Assembly: GCA_000727475.1 (NCBI GenBank)
Contig: KL647294.1
Coordinates: forward strand, 990,369 to 1,054,368
DNA length: 64,000 nt
Reading direction: 5' to 3'
Source: Sarcocystis neurona
Lineage: Eukaryota; Apicomplexa; Conoidasida; Eucoccidiorida; Sarcocystidae
Shown here: piece by piece, positions 47,394-60,750 of the stretch
How positions within the stretch are numbered: position 1 is the first letter of the stretch
How the letters are laid out: each line of letters begins with the position of its first letter
Notes under the pieces: generated by a model
Told to the model about the DNA's origin: nothing
Database searches by the model: none
The model's input: only the letters and a program-made list of their open reading frames with translations
Program-made: the position numbers and the translations under genes

Positions 47394-50300
47394 CTACCGA
47401 AAACTGGCTTTTCTCAGTTGCACCATATATTTCGCCGACGCTCCTGATTCCTCCAGTTCCTTCAACTTCTTCATCTGCAGCAGAGACACGTACACTACGG
47501 ACACAAGCCACATGCACGCAGCTACGCCTACAACTATATATAAGTGCTTGCATGTGTATCGCTCTATGCTGTATGTGTGTATGTGTGCCAACGTGTATAC
47601 GGGCACACGTAGGTTACCCTATAGCACACGAACACGTGCTGACGTTCACTTACGTGCCTCTGCTAAGGTGCAGGGATCAGCTGTCAGTCTCTACAAGTAC
47701 GTGAGCACCGCAGTGGGGAGAGAGGGCGACCTGGAAAGTGCCGCTTGACCATGTACGTTGTGAATAAAATATCGTCTTGTTGATGTATGTGGAGGAGTCC
47801 TACGTCGATATGCACAAACATCCGCATCTTGAATATTCCTGTTCCGAATACATACATATGCTGTGTGAGGTCGATTCTTGCTTGTTTCAGCATGTATAAA
47901 TATTGCAGGGTGCGGCAAAATTGTACGAAAAACACATGGTAGTACGCTTTATCATTAGGTGATGCATTGTATTGTTTTCTCGTCGCGCACCAGTAGTGCT
48001 GTTGGTGTATCGCGGTGATACCTTCGATAGTGTAGGGCGTTTGGGTGCACCGGCACCTGTGTAGAATTGTGAGAGCTTATTCTGCATACACTGAGAGCCA
48101 CGCCTATAGGTGAGAACAGCCCCACACAAGCGTCACCACTATATTATTAATGACGATGTACGTGTCGCCGAGATTGTCTGGGGTGGTACACCCCGTTGAG
48201 TTTTGCAGGGCCTGCTCCGTACCCGTATGTTCTCGATTTGTTGGTGGTCTTCTTCCTGCTGTTGCCTGAGTTTGATGGCCTCTTCACTTTTTTCTTGCAG
48301 CCTTCTCTCCTTCTCTTCCTGGTGTTCCCGTATTTGCTGTTGCAGTTCCCCAGCGATTTTAAAACGCTTGAGAGCCTCCTCCTCTCTTTTCTTTCTCTCT
48401 GCTGCCTCAGTCTCTCGCTGCACACGTGCAACTCTGTCAAACTCCTCTCTTTCTGCTACCGCCATTTGCGCGAGTGTTTGCAGCTTTTCGAAGTGCTGTT
48501 GCTGACGCGCTGCTGCAAGTTCTGCGTTAATTCTCGCCTGCCGCTGCCTTTCCTGCTCTTCCTTGAGTCGTTCTTTGGTCTCGCGCTCGTCCATTGCACT
48601 AACCACAGCAGCGGTTACACCCAGATGTACACACGCAAATATATACATATATATATATATACGCATGCTTTATTTCTACAAGGCTACATAGGGACACGCG
48701 CTTGTACACTTGTGAAATTGTGTACCTACGTGTATGCGTATCTACACATTTCTATGCGCGTACAACTCTATGCAGCTGTAGACGTATATCTCTGTATACG
48801 TGCGTGTGCGTACACGTACCTGTATGCATGGCTTAGGTCTACTACATAAAAGTACGCGTATATACTTAGGCACATAGGATGTAGCACACACTTCCATACA
48901 TGCCCATATACTTACACCTTTTTTCCTCATGCTGTCTCGCGCTCTCGCTCTCTCGCTGTATATATAAACATCTACATACGCACATACGTATATATATGTG
49001 TGTATACATAGAGTTTTCCTGACTGGTGACGACGTCCCTCCGGTGATAGCAGCGCACAAACATCCATTTGGGAAATACAGATACCGTCAGCGTTGTGTCT
49101 GTTAAACCTTCATCCAGAGCATAAAGACCTTTTGTAAATTACTTTCTGATATCGCTGCGTTGCAACTGAGGGCTCGAATGCGGCACTCAATGTGAAGCCA
49201 TGTCGGTACAAAGAAAATACTCCAGGAGGGGACAGAACAGTACATACATGTGAGATAACAGCAGTTCCTCGTCGGCGACGTATAGGCGTAGAATGAAATC
49301 CCCTAATCAAACAAGAATGCATTTTCATTTGGTTTGACTCCTGTGTGTTCAAAGTCCTACCAAAGAAACGCCGCTGCCTCCTTCTTGCTTCCTCACTGAA
49401 TGCGTACAGCCACTGCTGCGGTCTGTTTATGATTAGTTCCCCAAACTGATACACAAGTACAGGTATGTTCTCTCGTTGTTAGCCGTTGATGCAAGACTAC
49501 CCTCGTTGAAAGCACTTCCTGTTCCCATTAGCACTGCTAAGGTTAACATCCATTACTTAGCCTGATTCTAACAGTTCCTGATATGTGTTCTTCGCCTCTT
49601 CAGTTTGTTGAACCAGCTAGTACTTCCGCGATATCGTTTCCGCTCACCGCCTGGCTCTGATAGCATCGAGTTCTGCGGCCTTATCAAGAGCTCGTTCATG
49701 TTTGGCGTAAAGGTTGGCAAGCTCTTTCTCCTTCGCTGCGCGGGCTTCATTCCTTCTTTGTTCGAGTTCTTTCTCTCTCTGTGCCTTGTCTCGCTGGTAC
49801 TCCGCTATCTTCAGGTCTTCTTGCAGTTTCTCGGCAAGCCTCCTCTCTTTTTCTAGATGAACAAGCGCGTAAGGTACGTACGGAGAGAGGTCATGCACGA
49901 CGATTGTAGTGGGCAGTCGGTCGCTGTATACAGGCATATACATGGCTGTCTAGGGACATAATTTTTACGTTGCATCTGCTTACTCGGATTTGTATGCACA
50001 CGTGTATCTAGTATATTGCTGGTAACAAAAATAGTATATATATGACAAGTGAACAGACTAGTGCAGCTTCTGATGAGAAGCTTCTTTTCTAATTTCTCCT
50101 CATTCACCGTGTGTCACCTAAACATACAGGTATCGTGTCACACTTGGCGCCTGAGTGAAGCGGGAGCCTCCCGCGCGAACACGTGCGAAAACTTTCGTAG
50201 ATGTGTCTCTGTCTGTGTGTATACATACATATATATATACACATATACGTACGCTTGAGAACTCGTAAGATACACGATTGCCGAGCATGTGTATATAAAT

Positions 50301-53300
50301 GTTTATGTAGGGAGAGGGTCACAGGGGTGGCAATTTGGGTCCGTTCATCCGTCGGTGCCTCTTTTGCACCTACCTATACGTCGGTATGTATGCACTAGCA
50401 CACGTCTATATGAGTACGTAAGTACAACCTCTCGTTCAAATACACATTCATGCCTGCGTTGCCTTGCACATCGTAAGTACTGGGTATAATTTCAACAGTG
50501 ACATATTGACTCCCGACGACCCAACAAAGAAGGAATGGTAGGTGAGTCGTTTCTACGTGCCAACACACGGTCTTGCAAAAAATTATTCTTGTACTACAGA
50601 ACGGGTTTGACGCGCGGAATGCCTCAGGAGCACAATCTATTGATCCATGATGCTGTTATCCGTTGTGATCCGCTGCTCGGTGTTACCAGTAATGTGCACG
50701 TCTCGACACAAGATTCTCACCTGTACATTTTGGAGGACTCCACCTCCACATACGCGTACAACTACAGCTCACTGCATACGAGAGGTGGGAAGCAGAGACG
50801 CGAAGGTATCGCAGCCTAGCCTGGGAGTGCTCCTCCCTCTATGTTACGCTATACCAGAAAACTCACTCTTAAACTGAGACGTTTCAGGACACTCTCCACT
50901 TCGACGACTACTCCCGTTCCTCAACGACTATGCGTAGAGTTTGTTGTACGCCCCCTGATGCAACAGTGACGCTTACGCGTTATCGGCCTTCCAGCTACAC
51001 GCACTCTGGCGCACACGTGACTGACTTAAGGGCTGTGCCGTTTTGTATGTCGTTGGAAAAAGTTCGCTTGCAGAGCACACGGCTACGTGCGTTCCGGCCA
51101 ATACGTAGACGTAGATATAGACAAATAGATAGAGACAAGTCTTTACATGCATGAAGATTCCGCCAAACAGGGGCTGCGTGTGTACGTATGCATAGAATTG
51201 TTGGCCTTTACAGGGTGCAAGTGTGAAGGTACTCGGGTAGTTGTTGTCTCGTACGGCATGGGACGAAAATATATTGATTTCCTCTTTTGCATTATGTCAG
51301 GTGTAGCCTCAGGGCACACTTTTATCTCACAACTGCTTGCTGCTGCCATCTCGGGCCTCCACGTCCTGCCACTATTTTAGTTGTTACGGAGGGAAAGCTA
51401 ATCCGACCCACTGGGTTGCCTTTGAAAGTCTTTGACAATGCGTCAAGGGTGTTGAAAGCATTTCACTTACGCTTTGAGCCACTGTTTTCGGGAACATTTA
51501 TTTCTATAATATGCTGAATGCGACGTTAACGTAGTGATATCCTCCTGTGAGTACCTTTTGAAGAATTAGCGTTGTGGTTGTTGACCTCCTGTATAAGCAT
51601 GCGCCTGACTTTTTCTTTCTCATTCTTTGTTTTTTCTTCCTCAAGTCTCAGTCTTTCCATTTGTTTTAACAAAATTTGTCGCTCGCGCTCCCGCTCCGCC
51701 AGTTCCAGTTCTCTTCTTGCCTGTGGCAACAAAAGGACGTGGCCTTACTTGTAATACGCTGAAGTGATACGCATGGGTTGACAGACTTGCCCACATCAAT
51801 GAGACGTCTATATGTGTGCGTTGGTCTGGTAGTCATGTCTTCAAGCCCTTTCGAGTCACACACTGCGTATGAGTTTGTGGACTCATGACAAAACGTTCAG
51901 CCCATTACAAGTAGTCTCTCGCTCGCTCCATTCGCTGAAGGAAGACACGTATATAAATATGAATACATTTACCTGGAAGTTTCGTGGTTCTGTTGAGCCG
52001 CTGATCCATCAGTGTCTCACAATTGCCCAGCCTACGGACATGAAGTCGACTTAAATTCACTTCTATACGCCGGCTTGTGGATTATGGGTCTCCGCAACAC
52101 GTGCCCCAGCGCCTCTACAAAAACTATCAGCAAAACTAGCTACCACCTCATCGAGACGACTCATCGAGTTCGCTTGTGTTACCTGCCGTGTGCGGCGCTG
52201 TAATGTGTTCGATTATTATTCCCAGGGTACAATGTCGCACCGCTTTACCGGTGGTGCGCCCTAGAACTCTAGAACACGCTTTCACTTGATCGTCCGATAT
52301 GTTCCACACACTGTGCTGCCGAAGCAAACCTACATTCGTAAGTTATACACTGGTACGTCATTACCTACATAAATGAACAAATGTTCATACAGGTCGTACG
52401 TCGGAGTAGACGCGAATACTTGAGTCTGCGTCTGGTAGCAAATGCAACAGCCTGAGGTAAACTAATGCGTTAAACAGGTGAGCTTCTAGCACCTGCTACA
52501 GAAGGATATCCGCCCCAGACCTGCCTTAGGTTATTTAGCTGGACGCTGCGACTTTCTTACTTCACGTTGAGCTATTTGGCTGCGGATAAGTTCTGCCTCC
52601 TCTTTCATCATTCGCAGACGTGCTTGTTCCTTTTGTTCTTCCTGCTGCAGCCCTCGGAGTCGATCTAGATCCATTAAAAGATCGAGTTGTTTCTCTACAG
52701 CAGATTCGGCTTCTTTAATCTGCCTGCGTGCAGCCGCATTTAGAGCAACGTACACAGATATTGCAGTTTTTGCATGAAAATTTGTCATCGCTTGATATAC
52801 ACGTGCACACAGAGACATGTACACATACATCTGCAGACTGGAAGACGTGTGCATTCTATCGCTGCTGTGTGCGTGCCAAAGTTCCCTTCCACGGTTTCTT
52901 TGTCGTCTCTCTATCTCCTTGCCCTTATAAGGGGGAAAAAAACGAGTGTCAAACCTCCCGTCCTTGACGTCGTGCATGGGGTCTAACGCGTCCTCCTCTG
53001 ACCCCTTTTTTCGTGTCCCGATTTCACCTACTTGTATACCCCTACAGTTCACATGAATTGCCAGTATAATTCGACATCATTATTCTCATCTCCCTCCTTG
53101 CACAAGTACATCTGCTACCAGGACGGCTACCTGGCGGTGCGGACGCCTCCGGTGAGGACTTCGCACAGTCGCTCAGATTACGATTCTTCCTAGAGATTTA
53201 TGGCAGGCATCCCCTGCGTACAACTAGAACCATTCTATCCTACTTCAGATTACTGGTGTATCCACCTGTGTCACGATACGCACGTCGCTACACAAAATTC

Positions 53301-56300
53301 GTGGTTGTATAGTTTCACTCAGAATCTTACTTCTTTTGTTCGATTTGCGCATCTCTGATGGTGTTGACTTTGCTGTAAAGAATCATCTGATTTATTTGCT
53401 TCACTTCGTCGCGTTGCTCGTACTGCGCCAGCAAAGCTTTCTCCCGTATAGAGTTCGGCTCATCCCGTTTTCCTAGTTTCCTCAATTCTTTCTTCCTCCG
53501 CTCGCACTCATTCGCTAGAATTCTTCTCCTCCGATCCTGCGGTCACATCACCCATCTCGCATCCGATACGTGGACGCTATCTTGGATAATTGTGGAGACC
53601 CTTACACACTACGCATAGGCTTACATAATTCTAGAAAAAAACATGAAGACGATTCCCAACTCCCCTTGATACACTAGAGCGAGGAGGTACTGTATGCATG
53701 CAGTGGTATATTGTTGAATCCGTAAATGTTCGATTGCGTCTATCAGAAGATGCGCTTCTGACTTTGGAAAACAGGCGTTTCTCATGCGGACGCAGACTCA
53801 TTTTCAAGCCACAAAGCTGTTCTTTGGACGAAAAAGCTCCGGCTCTCGACCTTCGTGCCTGGAAATGATCAGGAAGACCGGTCAGCGTCTCCTTGGTTCT
53901 ACGATCCTGTACGATGAAGCTCAATTCCTTCGCAGGTATAAAGAGGCCTACTCCGCCTGATCCTGTTATTCACAGGGTAAAGCTGTTCGGAGTAATTCTC
54001 CTCGCTTTTTTCCGTCGCGAAAATGCTTGTGCATGTTTCAACCCGCAAAATACATGAATACATATACAGTGTGCTCTACGGACACAGCGGATGGCACTAC
54101 TAAAAAGCGTTATACTGTCGAGGCAAAAATGCTGCTGTTCTGCAGGCGCGTGAATACTCTCACTTTTCGTTTCAGAATTCGTTCGCGCTCCTCTTTGTAG
54201 TGTTGCTACTCAGCGGATGCACTAGCAGGCAGATTATTGGATACTCGTCACGCAACCCCTTTGTACGGCTGTGCGCATATATGCATGAATGCCTGGTCGA
54301 CCGCCATTACCATTCGCTACGGATATCCCGTGCGTGACGCGACATTTGTGCAACCCCCCACCCCCCCTCCCCCCCCACGAGCTTCTTGAGCATATCTAGA
54401 CGCATACGTGTACACAAACACACATCTATGACTATGCGCACAGAACTGCGTATACATCCCTCTGCGTGTGGTGCGTCCTCGACTCTACTTAGATATTTCC
54501 GCTAACGACATTTACTGCGCTTGTCTCCAAATGAGTGTGTGCTGTTGCAACTAGTTGCTGCTTTCAGATTGATTGTACGCGGGTGGAATTGCCTTGCGGC
54601 AATTTGCACAATGAAGCCACAGATAGAGAGGCGAGGTGAAAAAGGCAGATCCTGCAGGGAAGCATTTCAGGACTCTGGGAATACCCACAACTACGTGCCG
54701 CAATACACGTTGGACGAATTCTTATGAGAGTAGGATGCGTCCTGTTACACCGACACGTTAACTCCAAAAACAGGTATACACCGGTTTGTGAACGGGTCGC
54801 ACTCTCACGGACCATTTGAATGTTGAATAGAAGACAGTTATACAACGGTCCGGTTGCCGGTCCGGTTGCCGGTTCTTTTGCCGTTGCCTGTGATGGCCTT
54901 TTACTTTTGAGGCTTCCGCAAACATTTGGAAGACTCTTACTTCGACAACCATGTTGTGTTTTGTTATACATTGTGGGCACGCCTTCATATGACCACCTTC
55001 CATCCAGAGGCGCTTAAATGCGTTTCCGACACTATGTTTGGAAAAACACGTTCCACAGGGCTTACGATCAGATCCTGTGGTGCGCTGTCGAAAAGCGAAC
55101 ATCTAAGTGACACACAACGCTTAAACATATTTCCTGTTCGTACCCACAACAGGATACAACTTCCACGTCAATCACTACAGTCGTTCCTATTTCTTCCACT
55201 ACTGTTACTCATCTGATAAACGGCAATAAAGTGGCGTAGGAATAGATGAGCTGGATGTTGCATCCCCCTCCGGCAGTGCAGGAACAAATCCCTTGAGTGA
55301 ACACAACGCGTTCTGAGACAGCCGACTGCTCGCACATAGGTGGAGCTGTGTCAGCGATCTCTTTGTTTACCAGACGTTCTATCTATATGCATCCGTACAG
55401 ATACTTTGGTGTGACAACCACAGATGGAGAGGTATACTCAGAGGCAGAGGAGCTACAAGTTCAGAAGTATAGAGATTTCGACACTTGTCGGGAAACACGT
55501 ATGCTGCAGTACGTGCGCAGACCGAAGACATCAGTTGTGTACACGAAAACAGATACGGGACTACACATATATATACAGAGGTACGCTTGGGCATACCTGT
55601 GCTGCGGCCAGACGTTCTGCAAAATCCGGTTCTTCTTCAAGCTTCGAATGCCCTCGCTTTTTCGGAGGCGGTGGATTTATCGCAAGCTGTAGAGCACGAC
55701 AGGTTTAAGACGTCTGTGCTGCGAGTTATAGCATGTCAGGTAGAGGACTGCGGACTGCTGGGATAAACAGGAGTATGTGACAGGACGAAAGAAGAAGAGA
55801 CAAGGCGAAAAGGTCCTCGTTGTTCTGCGCGCGTTACTAGGACTTGGTGAGGAAACTGCTGTGTTAAGGAACTAAACAAAGAAGTATACAACAATCCACT
55901 ACTATGGTGAAGACGCAGCATACACACAAATTGAGACACAAGCGTACGATGACAAAGGTGACTCACATAAAAACTACGAGTTTGTGCCGGCGTCCTCTTG
56001 GCCGACAAAAGACTGGGACTGTTTTGCACATGCTTAAACAAAGCTGTTGATACAACCGACAACGTCGCCCCAGCTGGAATTTGTCGTCCGTTGGAGTCAC
56101 ATTTATCATGGTAGTCACGAAGAACATAAGATACAATGACATTAATGTCCGTTCTCGTCGATCAAGTCGACCACACGTTTCGTCGAAATATATGTAAAAA
56201 GGAATGTACGTTGAGGAGCGCTAGTATTTAAGCTGTTAGAGGTTGAATGGGACGACTGGAATGGAACGCAAAAGACTAGGAGTCGCTGCTTGCATGATTT

Positions 56301-57969
56301 CGATTCCACACCTAAGAGAATAAAATGACCTTCGACAGCGACGATCCAGGAGATAGTGTGCTGTTTTGCTTGCTGAGTCAGCACGAGGCGGAACGAAGAT
56401 TTTGACAATCCGTGAGTACTACCAAAAGGCTCTGAGAGAAACAGGACCCTACATGGTTTGACTGGTGCAAGAAAACAGGCTTTCCCTTTCTGTTGAACTC
56501 AAGAAGCCCTGCAACGTGTGAGGATGTGACGCTGAAATGCTGGCGGACACTTCACTCCCGCCACACGCTTCACGCCTTTTTTTAGAATGAACTGCCACTC
56601 TCACCCTACACCCATATTGAATCAAAACAGTCTAGCTGCTGGAGAAGGGAACTCTGAACTCTACGTTGTTCCACAACAGAAAAAGACGGATTTTGCGGCT
56701 CCGCACCTGACTGATAACTTTCCACTGCAAGAGGACTTTACTTATTCGAAGGAAGGCTTTACGTGTTCGTAGACTTCGAAGGACACCTGAGATGGAGGGC
56801 ACCCTAGTGCGGCAACAAATTTCTGTCCAGCTCAACGTCAGCGTCCACCTTAATTCTCTCTAGTTGTCATATGGCACATCTGGAGAACGTAAACTTCCCC
56901 GTCCTTAGCACGCATGCTGAATCAAGTCCAGCGATTTCTCGAAAAAAATTTTGCATTCCGCGTAGGTTACGTTGCACTCGTTTCATAGTGTATGGATGTC
57001 CGAATGCTTGTACGTAAGGATGTATCTATATACATACATATATACATATATGCTTATACAGGTGTGTGCATACGTGTGTAAGTATGCATGTATACATTTG
57101 TACGTGTGTCGTCTTGGTACACCTTTAGTCCGTGAGTATTCTCCTTTGTCGTCACGTTGTGATACTCGCCAACAGCCGTCAGCGTTTTTCACAAATCTAT
57201 TTCTACGTGCATGTCCTTAGTTGTGCCTTTCACCGCCGAAAATTCCGTTGTTTACTTCCATTAACGGGATACCATTACCAGATTAGGAATGCACGCACAC
57301 TGAGGTGTCCACTTATTGCGTGGATTCGAGCTAAAGCTGTCAGCCATTTTGCAGATATATATATATATATGTATACTTTGTGTATGTCGAAATAACTGCG
57401 AACATAAAAATATGTGTGAGTGTGTATACATGTATGGATAGATAGATGGATAGATCAAAAGAGGGATACACGCGCAGTAGTACTTGTCGCAGCAACTGCC
57501 AACTGACCCTCGTTCTGGTGAGCTCATCCTTTCTCTCTCTTTATATGTATATATATGCACTTAAATTGGAATACGTAAATAAAACATATGTATATACATA
57601 CATGCAAGCCACACACAGTCTACTTGGATCTGGATGAAGTCGCTCTCTTTGTATGAATCTACATACTTCTGTGAAAAACAATATATATGTACACGTAAAG
57701 ATACAGAGGAAAGTCACTACGTACATACGTACATACGTATGTCGCAGCCATCGTCGACCTACTTTGATTTTGGAGAACTCATCCTCTCGCATCACAACGT
57801 CGTCATGAAAGCCTGACGATTGTCCCTGCGACAGCTTTTTCGACACTATCCTTCCATTTCGCGAAGTGATGACGGCACCTTCGAAGCCGCCAAACAATGA
57901 TTCGTCTACTTTCGATTGCGAAGCGACTCTGCGATACCTCAGGGTCCGAGCTCTGACGTTTGGGCTCAC
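47394..57969 (-). CDS. CFAP45: CFAP45 (CCDC19) axonemal coiled-coil protein, 9 located exons
   Basis: Minus-strand exons: 57969-57763, 55686-55597, 54205-54164, 53536-53331, 52723-52561, 51720-51555, 49852-49648, 48598-48223, 47474-47394. Every junction is GT..AG and in phase, giving 511 residues (human CFAP45 is 551). The N-terminal YRRVASQSKVDESLFGG matches the vertebrate N-terminus; EDEFSKIK, MILYSKVNTIRDAQI, EREEFDRVARVQRE and the closing KKLKELEESG...KYMVQ also align. The body is one long Glu/Arg/Lys/Gln coiled coil of the trichoplein type. The protein is a microtubule inner protein of motile doublets; in coccidia only the microgamete has a flagellum. The first located exon lacks an ATG and is preceded by an in-frame TAA just before CAG/GTG. 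A short upstream start exon, not found here, is therefore expected. The Pro/Lys-containing exon 55597-55686 was placed by phase and position and is the least conserved. Confidence 0.85.
48960..49000. repeat. TA/GTATAT tracts in CFAP45 introns
   Basis: Short TATATATA-type tracts occur at about 48640-48662, 48958-48998 and 50225-50245 within the minus-strand gene's introns. They are much shorter and sparser than the repeat blocks of the DOZI-like gene. Confidence 0.5.
54352..54380 (+). repeat. Poly-C tract (runs of 6-8 C)
   Basis: Four runs of C separated by one or two bases (CAACCCCCCACCCCCCCTCCCCCCCCACG) lie in an intron of the minus-strand CFAP45 gene. The transcribed RNA would carry four G-runs, enough in principle for a G-quadruplex. 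Confidence 0.75.
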
Positions 57970-60750
57970 CTGTTACGAACGAAGCCCGGGAAGACGAGAG
58001 CAATTATGTCTCGCAAAAAAGGAGAGACCAAAGAGAAGACACTGGCTCTGCGTCATTTCCGGGTGGTGCGGTGTGGATCAACAGACCATATGTGATAGCG
58101 AAAGAACTGCAAGTACGCATGCGGGCACGCACGACCATATATATACATATGTGTGCATCGTACCATATCCTAAACAGGTACCTATGCATGCACTCGTGAA
58201 CGATTGTGCACGCAAAAGTGTGTCTGTTGCTACACGAAGCGTCACAGGCTTGTCACGGTATTAGCCCTGGCACCAGTCAAGAAGAGCGCTACAACGTGTG
58301 CGCAGTAACGCACGATGTGTGTACTGTAAACGTATGTTTCCTCGTTCACATATGACAGATCTGCAGCAAGGGAACCATGTGTTTGCACACGGCGCTGACG
58401 CAGTTTATTTCGTCGTCGGAAATAGTACTAATTTCTCAGTTCGAGGAATCGCTGAGACGGTTGCAAAACCGCACAGGTTGATCGACCGCTGCCACCCGCT
58501 GCCCACAGCAACGCTTTCTTTTTTTTTATCGTGCGGCTAACTCCTCCTCGTCTCTCTTGGTGTTTCCGTAGACAGTCGTGTATACTCAAGCATGACGTGT
58601 TTATTCAACTTTAGCCCCAGAACGGTACCTCCCATCTATATTTCATGCATGTACGGCGACGCAGATGTACACACTAGCCACTTTGTATGTGTAAGTGTGG
58701 TCAAGATGTCCTGTTGCGCGGGTGGTGGCGGAGATTTTATTGTCATTGCTATACACGGTTTACAAATCTCAAGTGCACGGTTGGTGACAGACAGGGTGAA
58801 CATTTTAGGGTAGTCTTAGTCTTGCACACCATACCATCTTGGGCATTTGATTTTTCGCGCTTTCATAATCTTCTTTTCAACGCATATCTTCCGCAGGAGA
58901 CATCTTCAAAAAAGCGTTTCTAGCGTCCTTGCGATGAAAGACTATTAAGAGTCAGCGCAACAGAAGCCTTCTTCACTGAGTTTTGTACAGGGTCAAGCCG
59001 ACACGAAGCGAGTCCTCGAGAGATGAAAGTACCGTGTGCCTCGCTCACATATGCCTCCTGCGGTGTTTTGTTGAGGTGATCTTGCGCCAGCTGGCAAGCA
59101 GTCTCCCTTGTTTGCCCTCGTTAAGTAGACGAAGAGCCCCAGCCGCGAATCGTGCAAGAGGGGCCCCACACATACCAAAACGGGCTGCCTTCGCTTGGAC
59201 GTGAAGGAAAAAGTGAAAGTGAGAGGCATTAGTGTCATTTTGTGCACGGAGAACAGGAGTGCAAGGGCAGGACATCTGTTAGGGGATATCACCAGAAACT
59301 CAGCGGCACAAAAGGCAATATAAACGACAAGGCGACTAAACATATACATGTATACGCATCTTTAAAAAACGCCAGACCGCCTGCTGCTCACTCATGGAAT
59401 CGCTGTTTCAACAAAAATGTGGCGGTGCATGACTTCTTTGATGAGAATGTACTGCCATCGGTGTGACAGAAGCGGTACTGATGAAACACAGCATTCGCTT
59501 GCATTACCGTTGACTTCGAAGGTGTTCCTGCCCTAGACTTGGCACAAGGGGTCACCCGACGCAGAAGGTCTATCAGTGTGTCGCTCCCTATGTTTTGGTT
59601 TATGTGTTGTCGGTACCCTCTGGTGCAGTTTTGAGTACAACCGCCACGCGACTTACAATATATATATATATCTGTATAGTCTAAGTGCTACGCGTTACAA
59701 ACACTTACGTATATTATACACTTTTTACATTCTACAGCGAACGCAGACTCTAGCGTGCTAGTGCATGTGTGCTTGTCGCACGATCCCACGTATCAACCAC
59801 TTTGCGTAGCCTGCAGCTCTGCTGTGTCAAGTTTTTCTTCGCAGCAATTAAGCCAATTCCAGAGAGTGTATGACCAATCAGCATCTGAAGAGCATAAAGA
59901 GCATCTAAGGTAGCGATAGAGTACTCGGGACATTGCAGACGGCGGCAACGGAGTCAACAAGTGCCGATATCACATCTGAGGATCTGCGATTTTTAGGCGT
60001 GCTTATGTGTGCAGTAGAGACGTGGACAATGCGTAAGTAGGATTCTTTAAAGGGTATCAAGAAACGACGACAAATTTCCAACGAGTGCCACTTCAAGTCT
60101 GTCTTGGTCCGTGGCCTTTCCACATGCCTCGAAGCAAATTTAGGGACGCCCACGTGCTTTCTGCGTACAACGTGACTACAACATGTTGATCACTAGTAAC
60201 TTCTGATGCCGCCACGTCAGCCACGCGCAACTGCTTTAACTGATGCCTAGCGGCGGGGACTCTGCTTACACTGTTTCAGGCTTGTTGGCGTATGCATATA
60301 AGAATATTGGGCACTTTGCTTTCCACGTCCACACTGCATTACTTACAGAAACATGGAGCGCTCCACGCTCTTCTAGTTAAGAAGACAAATTTGGCAGAAC
60401 TGTGCAATTGTGACGGCTTCGTTCAATAGTGTACGTGCATGCGTTCCATTCAGCTTAGATTGAAATGCTCAAGCGCAGAACTTTTTGACACAGAGATTTG
60501 CCTGCGGATGGTAGCGTGCTGGCTCGCCCCGGCAGTATGGTCAACTTGGCTTCCCTCGTCTCTCCCTTAAGTGTTTGCGGTTGTAAAAAGTCACGTTCAA
60601 CTTGCAAGGAGAGACCGTTTTAGGTTTAATACACGCGTGTGTCAATGCCCACCCAGTAATGTGCATCGTTTGTCTCTATTCCATATTCCATATGACTTGC
60701 CAATCTTTGAAGAGCGTTCGCATTCACTTTTGCAAAGAGCAGTGAGACAA
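57970..60750. other. Region between divergent CFAP45 and the small plus-strand gene
   Basis: This should contain the unlocated first exon and promoter of CFAP45 on the minus strand and the promoter of the plus-strand gene starting near 60751. Mildly protein-like frames are plus 58298-58540 and minus 59275-59045 (ends KITSTKHRRRHM). Neither has a family match nor clear splice partners. A short TA run is at 59659-59673. Nothing else is recognised. Confidence 0.4.

Noticed and set aside
57967..57969. GTG as start codon of CFAP45
   Set aside because: Nuclear genes of this kind start with ATG, and the CAG just before it makes a splice acceptor after a missing first exon more likely.
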